The position numbers were made by a program, and so were the translations under genes. From contig WACJ01000297.1 in NCBI GenBank assembly GCA_008973525.1, positions 310,001-374,000 on the forward strand: a DNA stretch of 64,000 nucleotides. The letters run 5' to 3'. The DNA is from Stenopsyche tienmushanensis. Its lineage: Eukaryota; Arthropoda; Insecta; Trichoptera; Stenopsychidae. The notes below the pieces were generated by a model. The model saw only the letters and a program-made list of their open reading frames with translations. It ran no database searches and was not told the DNA's origin. This document shows, piece by piece, positions 26,161 to 34,025 of this stretch (position 1 is its first letter; every line of letters starts with the position of its first letter).

Positions 26161-26608
26161 ATGTAATACATCTATTATCGATATTATGATTCTTTACAAT
26201 GAACGAAAAAAAAATGATCCATTTGATGATCTAAATCGATTCTTTAAGATAACACATAGTGTTAATAATAAATACGCAGTTAGAATAGTATAGACACATT
26301 ATTGATATTTCGCTACCGGTGATGTATTTCATGCACATTTTACAAAAATTGATCCATTTCAACCTCAATTATAATAAAAAAAAGTAATAATTGTGTACCA
26401 AATACATATCATCGGTGGATAATTGTAGCACAGTAAAGGAAATATTAACAGAAGGGTTTCAAATCGGAACTGATTTAAAAATGTTATTTTTCATCGGAAC
26501 GAATACCGGAATTGAACCGGTTCTAAAATATGGACTTATTTCGGTTCAGTACATGAACCGAAATAAGTAATAGCGGTTCAGTATGAGTGATAACGGTTTA
26601 GTATGAGT
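26161..26608. repeat. AT-rich DNA and left half of an AACCG-type dispersed repeat
   Basis: 26161-26440 is AT-rich without features. 26450-26608 is rich in AACCG-related words (GAATTGAACCGGTTCTAAAA, CGGTTCAGTATGAGTGATAA repeated). Similar sequence continues on the other side of the LTR retrotransposon at 30921-31215, and further copies are at 19215 and 40660. The retrotransposon therefore inserted into this older repeat. Confidence 0.6.
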
Positions 26609-26612
26609 GTAG
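26609..26612 (+). repeat. Target-site duplication (GTAG), left
   Basis: GTAG directly precedes the 5' LTR and is repeated at 30917-30920 after the 3' LTR. Four-base duplications are usual for Ty3/gypsy-class integrases. Confidence 0.8.
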
Positions 26613-26821
26613 TGTAGCGTGGAGGCATAATTAAATAATTAAATAGTGTACATGCGGCGAAATCCATGGGATTTCGCCGTTGCCAGTCCTTACGGTCAAG
26701 AAACACGTGGTCAAGAAACAAGAAGTACCGCTATAAGGGCTGTTCGACGCGCTCCATGTAGATAAGGACGCTGGCGTCGGTTACATAGATAAGAAAGGGT
26801 GGCCTGGCTTCAATTGCCAGG

Positions 26822-26828
26822 TATAAAT
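26822..26828 (+). promoter_or_regulatory. LTR TATA box
   Basis: TATAAAT in the LTR, preceded by a hairpin (CCTGGC...GCCAGG). Repeated at 30463-30469 in the 3' LTR. In the 5' LTR this would drive the element's transcript. Confidence 0.6.
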
Positions 26829-27011
26829 GTGACGCTCTGTAGAAACATTACAGAGAAGTTAGTTCAATTCTAGGCCTTGCCCGAGGAACATCTTTTCGGA
26901 GATTGTTCCGTTGGAGCCTCCATACATCGCCATTCTCGCTGCACTTCGCCTGACTGGATAGTTCATCACACGCCATTGCCATCCACGACTGTGCGCTCCG
27001 CATTTTATATA

Positions 27012-27017
27012 AATAAA
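27012..27017 (+). terminator. LTR poly(A) signal
   Basis: AATAAA about 190 bp after the TATA box, in a position fitting a U3-R-U5 layout. The copy in the 3' LTR would terminate the genomic transcript. Confidence 0.5.
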
Positions 27018-27276
27018 TGCGTTGAGCTGACATACAGTCTTTGACTTCATCATCTCCTTTCCACGATCTTCGACGAACAGAACATCCCCATCCATAGAAT
27101 CCTGACGTAAATATCCGTAGTTCACCGGCGCCGTCCTCGTGGTCCAGACGAACGTTACGAAACGCCTGATTTCGAGTGACCTTTGGATCCGGGCTCCGCG
27201 ATCCGGATACGCAGCATCCGCTGCAGCTACGAAGGAACGCAGGGGTGCCCATAGTCAGCGGCCCCCTACGTTACAG

Positions 27277-27297
27277 TGGTGTCGCAGAAGTGGGATT
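27277..27297 (+). other. Primer-binding site (tRNA-Leu-like)
   Basis: TGGTGTCGCAGAAGTGGGAT begins one base after the 5' LTR. TGGTGTC...AGTGGGATT resembles the complement of a leucine tRNA 3' end (CCACT...GACACCA) with a small insertion. The PBS role follows from its position; the tRNA identity is from memory. Confidence 0.6.
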
Positions 27298-27317
27298 TCT
27301 GAACTTTCGATTGTGGA

Positions 27318-29264
27318 ATGCCGACAAGGAGAACAACCGAAGCGATAACTTCAGAAGGAGCAATGGCAGCAGCAGCAGAGAATACGACAGCGATGGCCAT
27401 GCAGATAAGTCCACCCTCAAATATGTCTTGCTTAATTGCTATAATGCATAAGCAATTTGAGATGATAGAACGACGAGCCGAAAGAAGCTATGAAAAGTTA
27501 CTACAAAAAATAGAGAAGCTGAAACAGAAACCCACATCTTATCCAAGTTTCGACGGATTATCCAACGTTGACACTTTTATTGAAGAATTTGAACGGACCT
27601 GTCAATACTTCGCCGAAGAGCAACCTCTATTCTGGTTTAAACGTGCGTTACGCGGGAAGGCTATCGAAGTCATGTACGACAAATCAGCAATTTATGGCGA
27701 TAATTATTCCATGGCGGTTGCGATCCTACGCTACGAATTCGGAGGCTCAAAGTCGCCACCCATTCGGCGTCTCCCGAAGACAGCACACGGCGACATCTGC
27801 GAGCTGACCAAACAGAATCGTGAGGACGAGATTGCGGCGAAGAAGCGAGCGCCCCAAGCCGCTTCGCAAGCGCCGCCCGCTCCGATTCAAGAGTATCCAC
27901 CGCTCTTCGCCCCAGCCGAATCCGCTCATCTTCAACCGCCCGTTTCGATTCAAGGACACTCATTGCTCGCCGCTCCAGATGAGCCTGCTCGAACTCCTCA
28001 TCTTCAGCCGCCCGCGCCAATTCAGAAGCGCCCATCACTCGCCGCTCCAGATGAGCCTGCTCGAACTCCTCATCTTCAGCCGCACGCGCCAATTCAGAAG
28101 CGCCCATCACTCGCCGCTCCAGATGAGCCTGCTCGAACTCCTCATCTTCAGCCGCACGCGCCAATTCAGAAGCGCCCATCACTCGCCGCTCCAGATGAGC
28201 CTGCTCGAACTCCTCATCTTCAGCCGCACGCGCCAATTCAGAAGCGCCCATCACTCGCCGCTCCAGATGAGCCTGCTCGAACTCCTCATCTTCAGCCGCC
28301 TGCGCCAATTCAGAAGCGCCCATCACGCGCCGCTCCAGATGAGCTCGCTCAAACTGCTCATCTTCAGTCGCCTGCGCCAATTCAGAAGCGCCCATCACGC
28401 GCCGCTCCAGATGAGCTCGCTCAAACTGCTCATCTTCAGCCGCCCGCGCCAATTCAGAAGCGCCCATCACGCGCCGCTCCAGATGAGCTCGCTCAAACTG
28501 CTCATCTTCAGCCGCCCGCTTCAATTCAGGAGCGCCCTTCGTTCGCCGCTACAGATGAGCCCGCTGAAAACGCTCATCTCCAACCGCTCGCTCCAATTCA
28601 GGAGCGCTCATCATTCGCCACTCCAGATGAGCCTGTCAAAACAGCCCATCTTCAGCCGCCCGCTCGAATTAAGGAGCGCCCATCGTTCGCCGCTACAGAT
28701 GAGCCCGCTCAAAACGCTCATCTCCAGCCGCTTGCTCCAATTCAAGAGCATCCACCGCTCGCCGCTCCAGACGAGCTCGCTCAAGCCGCCCATCGCCAGC
28801 CGCCCCTCAATAACGAAGGACCGACCACCCACCGCACTTCGCTGCAACGTTTATTGTGCGGCAAACGCGGCCATTTGCAAACGCAATGTCGCAATAGACG
28901 ACCACGTTGGGACCGACGACGGCAGCAATTCGGTAACACCAGAACCGATCGTCGAGGATGCAAGCACTTCCGGCGACAAGGAATGAGGACCGGAACTACC
29001 AACGCACGGCGGCGACGCCGCGGCGCCGTTTTCCCGCTGCATCCGCAGCATGCGCCGCGATGCCTCGCCATTGATGATGGCCGACCACCAACAGCCTCGC
29101 TGAAAGCCTGCATCTACGACCAGCATGGTGCAGGGTTTCGACAATCAGCTCGAGCCACTTCCGCATTGCAGGCTGCGCCTGGAGCGTTGGCCGCGATGCG
29201 GAAATTAGTGAAAAATCCAACATTGAGTTTGTGTAAGCGTACACGACTCGCAAAACTCTGGTAA
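27318..29264 (+). CDS. gag: Gag-like protein with proline-rich tandem repeat
   Basis: A 648-codon ORF starting 43 bp after the LTR, the only long ORF of the element. Residues 1-75 are a leader ending in a Lys-rich helix (RSYEKLLQKIEKLKQK). About 78-145 resembles a retrotransposon capsid domain (YPSFDGLSNVDTFIEEFE, WFKRALRGKA). About 185-495 is some thirteen copies of a 24-residue Pro/Ala/His unit such as PAPIQKRPSLAAPDEPARTP followed by HLQP. Near 512-521 CGKRGHLQTQC looks like a nucleocapsid zinc knuckle lacking its first Cys in this frame. A basic Arg-rich tail follows. Gag assembles the particle around element RNA in the cytoplasm. Length is inflated by the repeat. The last 120 codons are low-complexity and may not be ancestral coding sequence. 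Whether the protein is functional is unknown. Confidence 0.8.
   Translation: MPTRRTTEAITSEGAMAAAAENTTAMAMQISPPSNMSCLIAIMHKQFEMIERRAERSYEKLLQKIEKLKQKPTSYPSFDGLSNVDTFIEEFERTCQYFAEEQPLFWFKRALRGKAIEVMYDKSAIYGDNYSMAVAILRYEFGGSKSPPIRRLPKTAHGDICELTKQNREDEIAAKKRAPQAASQAPPAPIQEYPPLFAPAESAHLQPPVSIQGHSLLAAPDEPARTPHLQPPAPIQKRPSLAAPDEPARTPHLQPHAPIQKRPSLAAPDEPARTPHLQPHAPIQKRPSLAAPDEPARTPHLQPHAPIQKRPSLAAPDEPARTPHLQPPAPIQKRPSRAAPDELAQTAHLQSPAPIQKRPSRAAPDELAQTAHLQPPAPIQKRPSRAAPDELAQTAHLQPPASIQERPSFAATDEPAENAHLQPLAPIQERSSFATPDEPVKTAHLQPPARIKERPSFAATDEPAQNAHLQPLAPIQEHPPLAAPDELAQAAHRQPPLNNEGPTTHRTSLQRLLCGKRGHLQTQCRNRRPRWDRRRQQFGNTRTDRRGCKHFRRQGMRTGTTNARRRRRGAVFPLHPQHAPRCLAIDDGRPPTASLKACIYDQHGAGFRQSARATSALQAAPGALAAMRKLVKNPTLSLCKRTRLAKLW
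27870..28800 (+). repeat. 72-bp tandem repeat array inside gag
   Basis: About thirteen units of 72 bp (24 codons). Central units (about 27990-28310) are nearly identical over the motif GAGCCTGCTCGAACTCCTCA; later units diverge. Because the unit is a multiple of three and lacks stops in several frames, a second plus frame (27820-28986) and a minus frame (28524-27670) also stay open. Those are treated as by-products, not genes. Confidence 0.9.
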
Positions 29265-30250
29265 GTGTCGTTTCGTTATGTTTGCCGCTGTTTTCGTAGT
29301 ATCGGATGAATTGACATCGCGCGATGTTCTTAACCACGCAATTAAAAATAATTTTTGTCTAGTAAATTGAATTTATTCTTAAATAAACTTCTCGCGATAA
29401 GGCACACGTGCCCAATTACTTAATCTGTGACAGTGATTGTTAAATTCGCGAGGAAAGATCGTACGAGCATCACGGAGGCCGAAGTGTAAACAACAACAAT
29501 AATAATAATTAATAATAATAAGTCATTCGCGTACGTTCATAAGAGCACCAGTATCAGTGAGCAATTGTTGCGACTGACTGGTTTAATCGCGGTGGGCGTC
29601 GATAGAGAGCTCGACGTCTAGTAGGGAGGAACGTGACTACAGCTGAGCTCCTAGTGGGCACTTGATCTCATCCTTCGGCTTTGATTCTTCGGCCAGGATA
29701 GATACATGATCATTTAAAAATGCACCAAAATAACGGCCAGGAACAACTCCTGCGTCAGACGGCTATGAGAAGCCGGGAAAAATAATTATACTTGTACTCA
29801 CCGGGTACCGGATTAGCTCGCGATAATAATTAATTAATTGCAAAAATTCATACGAAAAGAATAATTTAACTAAAATCAGTAAGAAAATAAAAAAAAAAAA
29901 TCCCGATACTGCAGCGGCGGCAGCATTTATGATTACGGACGGCACTATAAACGCGGAAAACGCACGGTTTCCCTTTTTCTATAAGGCGTAATTTTATAAT
30001 TAAAAAAAAAAAAAAAACTAGATGATACAAACCTAGTTGTATTATATATAATGACTTGCATTTGTTTTCTCCATTGTATTTTGTGTATTTTACTATTTAC
30101 TGATTGATGATTTTGTATAAATATTTCTTGTGTACTCTATTGTTAATATGTGATTTTGGAGACGCACGGTTATGGATGGTAATCAAGGCAATTAAACACG
30201 TTCATCTTTTGTTGAATTGATCGGGACGATCAAACTTAAGTCGGGGGGAG
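29265..30250 (+). other. Non-coding 3' part of the retrotransposon internal region
   Basis: About 1 kb between the gag stop and the 3' LTR with no ORF above 60 codons on the plus strand. It includes an AAT-type microsatellite at about 29495-29520, A-rich runs near 29890 and 30003, and ends in the polypurine tract. No trace of pol was recognised. Confidence 0.7.
30243..30250 (+). other. Polypurine tract
   Basis: GGGGGGAG immediately before the 3' LTR, the expected primer site for plus-strand DNA synthesis in LTR retrotransposons. Confidence 0.8.
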
Positions 30251-30916
30251 TGTAGCGTGGAGGCATAATTAAATAATTAAAAATAGTGTATATGCGGCGA
30301 AATCCATGGGATTTCGCCGTTGCCAGTCCTTACGGTCAAGAAACACGTGGTCAAGAAACAAGAAGTATCGCTATAAGGGCTGGATCGACGCGCTCCATGT
30401 AGATAAGGACGCTGGCGTCGGTTACATAGATAAGAAAGGGTGGCCTGGCTTCAATTGCCAGGTATAAATGTGACGCTCTGTAGAAACATTACAGAGAAGT
30501 TAGTTCAATCCTAGGCCTTGCCCGAGGAACATCTTTTCGGAGATTGTTCCGTTGGAGCCTCCATACATCGCCATTCTCGCTGCACTTCGCCTGACTGGAT
30601 AGTTCATCACACGCCATTGCCATCCACGACTGTGCGCTCCGCATTTTATATAAATAAATGCGTTGAGCTGACATACAGTCTTTGACTTCATCATCTCCTT
30701 TCCACGATCTTCGACGAACAGAACATCCCCATCCATAGAATCCTGACGTAAATATCCGTAGTTCACCGGCGCCGTCCTCGTGGTCCAGACGAACGTTACG
30801 AAACGCCTAATTTCGAGTGACCTTTGGATCCGGGCTCCGCGATCCGGATACGCAGCATCCGCTGCAGCTACGAAGGAACGCAGGGGTGCCCATAGTCAGC
30901 GGCCCCCTACGTTACA
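30251..30916 (+). repeat. 3' LTR
   Basis: 666 bp, TGTAGCGTGG to ACGTTACA, almost identical to 26613-27275. Visible differences include a 2-base insertion near the start, C/T changes, TGTTCG versus TGGATCG, and CCTGATTTC versus CCTAATTTC. Followed by the GTAG target duplication at 30917-30920. Confidence 0.93.
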
Positions 30917-30920
30917 GTAG
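30917..30920 (+). repeat. Target-site duplication (GTAG), right
   Basis: Matches 26609-26612. Host sequence resumes as TAATAACGGTTCAGTATGAG, the same words that precede the element on its left. Confidence 0.8.
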
Positions 30921-31215
30921 TAATAACGGTTCAGTATGAGTGACCTTTATTATGCAAAAAAAGTGTGATTATATATATCTGATAATATTATATTTTTTAC
31001 TCTTATATTCAGATTTTTGCCCTGTTAAATCTAAATACTATTAAAAAAAACAAATAATTTGTATCACTTATATTTGGTTATATTTGCATGAAAACGCTTG
31101 AAATCTTGGAGCTGAACCGAAAATTGAAAAAAAAACCGTTATTTTTCTTGATATGAAAATCGGAATCGAACTGATATATATTTTTTTTTTGGAACTAAAT
31201 CGGAACATTGAATTG
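30921..31215. repeat. Right half of the AACCG-type dispersed repeat
   Basis: Contains ACGGTTCAGTATGAGTGACC, then about 31105-31210 GCTGAACCGAAAATTGAAAA, ACCGTTATTTTTCTTGATAT and GAAAATCGGAATCGAACTGA, matching the copy at 40660-40765 (TTGGAACCGAAATTGAACGA, AACCGTTATTTTTGTCAGAA). Class unknown. Confidence 0.6.
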
Positions 31216-33239
31216 CAACGAAGAAAATAATGGTTCAAAGCTTTGATTAACATCATATTACAGGGTCGCCGTAGCAACTGAAGCATACAAACGCGTATGA
31301 TTAATTTATTTTTTAAAAAAATATTTTCAATGGCTACGCATTCCATACTTGCTTTACTGTCACATGAATGATTCTGTTTAAGTTTCGAGAAGAATGGATA
31401 AAGTTTTGCGTCAATCCAATATGTGAGGAATAAATTTGTGCGTTATCGTGCGAGACAAACTTTCCGCGGTTGCAGGTAAGACATATAGGCTTTGACGACG
31501 TTTTGAATAAAAAATCAGGCAATTTTTATAAAAGTGGTGGCGTTCTTTTTTGGAAGATTTAGCGAGGGTCCCGCTAAATCGTTGTATCGGAGGGGCCCAC
31601 AGCCGGGGGCCCGTGTCGCCGAAGGTAGCGCACGGGGCTATAATGGCAAAGAGGCTTTCCATATTTATGGCGTGAACACAGCTTGAACCCAGGACGTAAA
31701 TAATAATACGATAGATTTACAGCCGGGCACATTTCGGAAGCGCCAGGCCCGTTTCGGCCATTTTTACCCCGGGCGTCGCCATGTGTTTTTTCCGTGCGGT
31801 CGGAGCCGCGAGCTTTTTGCGCCAGGATTACAGCCGAGCTTAGCGCAGATTGCTTTCAATACAGATTATGAAAAAGATATGTACAAAAGCTTTCACACGG
31901 CCCGGGTAAACATGCCGATGGGGCGAGCGTTTTATGATAATTGATTGCGCCCTTGTTTATATCATAATATAATATTATACGGTTATTGCCACGCTTTTCT
32001 TGCCCTATATCGGCGAAAGCTCGCCACCAATGCTGGAGCTGCGATATGCCCCCGTTTTCTTCCTCGAGTGACCCTGTCACTTAATAGAATGCTATTAGAA
32101 AATAAATTGACTTAAGTGAAGTACTTATGCCGCTTGATTGAAAATCACCTAGTGACACATATTACGAATAAATATATTTTTCATATACGGTAGCGTATCG
32201 TAAGGGAAGATCTGCAACCATCAACACAACTATACGGCCGCCCGAAAGAGATAGCGTGCATAATTTAAGATATGGCACGGAACTTATTTGATATTTAAAT
32301 CAATAAAAACCTAAAATATCTTTCAGTTACTAAAAAAAAAAAATTAAACAGATATCTCTTATATTGTTTGTGTTATTAATTTTTGAAATAAAGTAGTTAC
32401 CCTGCCGCCCCCTGTATGTTTTCATACACGGTTTATACTTATGCTCTTACTTTGAAATAAATTCATTGATATGGTATTCTAAAATTTAGCAGAATAACAA
32501 TAGGATGCAATTAAATTTACTATTCAATTAAATTTTTACACTGCCATTCAATATGATTCAATTGGTTTTAAGAATCGGATTATCACAGCATATTTAGATT
32601 ATCTGATATAGTATAAAATTAGAAGAAGCTCATCTGACATTGAAATATGAAAAAGATTCCCTGATGATAAAATAGGAAGAATGACCTTGAGAAGCCTTCC
32701 TTGGGGTGCGTTTCTTGTGTACTTAATATTGAGTATAAGAGGCACTGATTGATAAATGAAGATCAGGAAGGTAAAACACTGCCAATGTTTTCAATACATG
32801 TTAAATTATGTCTTTGGATTGGACCCAACTGCGAAACTTCCGTTGATGGTACCAGATCAAGTACGGATGAGAGAAGACGTCATCTTTCGAGCATGTCTTA
32901 TGAATCATTCTCGCTCCTGAAGGCATGGAGCTCAATATCCCTTCCTCTCTTTTGAAAGGCATCTTCACTTACAGGGAAGAAGATCCGCATTCTTGCCAAA
33001 GAAGTAATATTTCTAAAAATATCGTTTGAAATTTGAAAGAGTTATCTTAGGAAAGATAGAAAGAATGAAATTTATTTTCTTTCCGATAATGAATAAATTT
33101 ATTGAAATTGATACATAAGGGAAAAGTATAAACGATATTTATTTTATTTTGTTGGTTTTATTATAAATTTGAACAAACGTTGATTTTTATATATAAGAAG
33201 ATCTACTGTAAGTAAATTGTACTATGTCTGTATTATTTG
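31216..33239. other. Unique sequence with a GC-richer island, no gene seen
   Basis: 31540-32090 is the least AT-rich unique stretch nearby (GCCGGGGGCCCGTGTCGCC and similar) and shares no repeat with the rest of the window. Small minus frames (31662-31411, 32080-31856) have no domain. It could be regulatory or untranslated exon sequence. Confidence 0.4.
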
Positions 33240-33440
33240 AAAAAGTACAAACAATAAGATGTAAAAGTTTTATCGCAATCGAATGAACGGTATGGTGTCA
33301 CATAAAATACGAACAAACATTTTTTTGTTTGTATATTAGACTATGCCTATGTTACTTGCGCAATCCTTAACAATAAGTGGGCAAAGTTTTATTGCAATCT
33401 GATGAACGATATGGCAGCGCATTACATACGAACAAACAGA
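33240..33440 (-). repeat. Two tandem Helitron-like 5' ends
   Basis: Two successive units on the minus strand, each with CGAACAAAC preceded by ATGAACGGTATGG or ATGAACGATATGG and TTTTAT(C/T)GCAATC(G/T). The internal one ends TTTGTTTGTATATTAGA, equivalent to the TCTAATATA start at 47273. Helitrons start with TC and insert between A and T. Confidence 0.55.
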
Positions 33441-33479
33441 TAATGTTGTTGCCGACATTTATAATCAATTTTGAAATCT

Positions 33480-33735
33480 GTAAATAAATTCAGTCAAACC
33501 TTTTATAGCGTCGAGATAGTGGACAATTGGACAAGTGGACATCTTATAGCAAAACTTTTTTTGTCAGTTTTTGTCAGATTGTCAGAGTCAAATTTTGTCA
33601 GATGATTATGGACGGATGTGCATGGAATTTCTAATTTGTTAGCTATTTCGCGAACACTGTATCGCGGGTTTTCTTCAACCATGGCTATGATTAGATCTGT
33701 GTTCATTTGCGAAAGAAACTTATGAGACAACCTAA
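33480..33735 (-). pseudogene. Mariner 5' end with N-terminal transposase fragment
   Basis: The minus strand starts TTAGGTTGTCTCATAAGTTT at 33735 (TA follows), matching the terminus of the element at 25498. It then reads MNTDLIIAMVEENPRYSVRE, NKLEIPCTSVHNHL, a helix-turn-helix of the mariner DNA-binding domain, and breaks off after about 75 codons. Catalytic domain absent. The ORF runs 33775-33503 but the true start is the Met after the terminal repeat, at about 33706. Confidence 0.8.
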
Positions 33736-33789
33736 TACTGAACATTGCAATCCTTTGAAAGTTGCAATACTTCAATCAAGCTTCTGCGC

Positions 33790-34025
33790 TTCAACTTTAA
33801 CCATATCTACCAAAATCTTAGCTACCTTCTATTGAAAGTAGACCTGCCTTACTTTATGCCTGTATGTACAATTATTCAGGTTTAGAAAATTATTATTAAT
33901 GTCTGCTATATTGAAAGCTTGGTAGACTGTAACTTTTCCGATTTACATTATATAAACAGTGACTTAAATAAAAATTAGCTTTGTAGAAATGGGTACAAAA
34001 TTTCAAACGCCGCTTCTTGTATTAT
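33790..34025 (-). repeat. Dispersed repeat R, copy 2
   Basis: Reverse complement is collinear with 24235-24430 (see that entry): GGAAAAGTTACAGTCTACCA and CCTGAATAATTGTACATACA are the best-matching words. Confidence 0.55.

Larger units (their letters stand above)
26613..27275 (+). repeat. 5' LTR
   Basis: 663 bp, TGTAGCGTGG at the start and CTACGTTACA at the end (TG...CA). It contains a perfect hairpin at 26655-26679 (CGGCGAAATCC, ATG loop, GGATTTCGCCG), a second hairpin CCTGGC/GCCAGG just before a TATA box, and a poly(A) signal. Reverse-strand ORFs inside it also occur in the 3' LTR and are taken as chance. Confidence 0.93.
26613..30916 (+). mobile_element. Young gag-only LTR retrotransposon (non-autonomous)
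   Basis: Complete element of about 4.3 kb with two near-identical LTRs, a GTAG target duplication, a primer-binding site, one gag-like ORF and a polypurine tract. The internal region (27276-30250) holds no protease, reverse transcriptase, RNase H or integrase motif in any frame, so it would depend on enzymes from a related full-length element. LTR differences I count by eye are about five or six substitutions plus three indel bases in 663, which implies recent insertion. A Ty3/gypsy-like origin is suggested by the 4-bp duplication and by the gag, but without pol this is inference. Confidence 0.9.

Noticed and set aside
26848..27252. 134-codon minus-strand ORF in the 5' LTR, partly repeated in the 3' LTR
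   Set aside because: It lies antisense across promoter and poly(A) regions of the LTR and shows no domain; repetition is due to LTR duplication.
27670..28524. 284-codon minus-strand ORF with a Glu/Arg heptad-like repeat
   Set aside because: It is antisense to the 72-bp gag repeat; a stop-free unit of 72 bp automatically opens other frames. No independent start context or homology.
27870..28800. CRISPR-like array
   Set aside because: Units are contiguous coding repeats with no spacers, inside a eukaryotic retrotransposon.
27820..28986. 388-codon plus-strand ORF overlapping gag
   Set aside because: It exists because the tandem unit is stop-free in this frame; composition (Arg/Ser/Leu/Phe) and lack of the capsid domain argue against a real protein.
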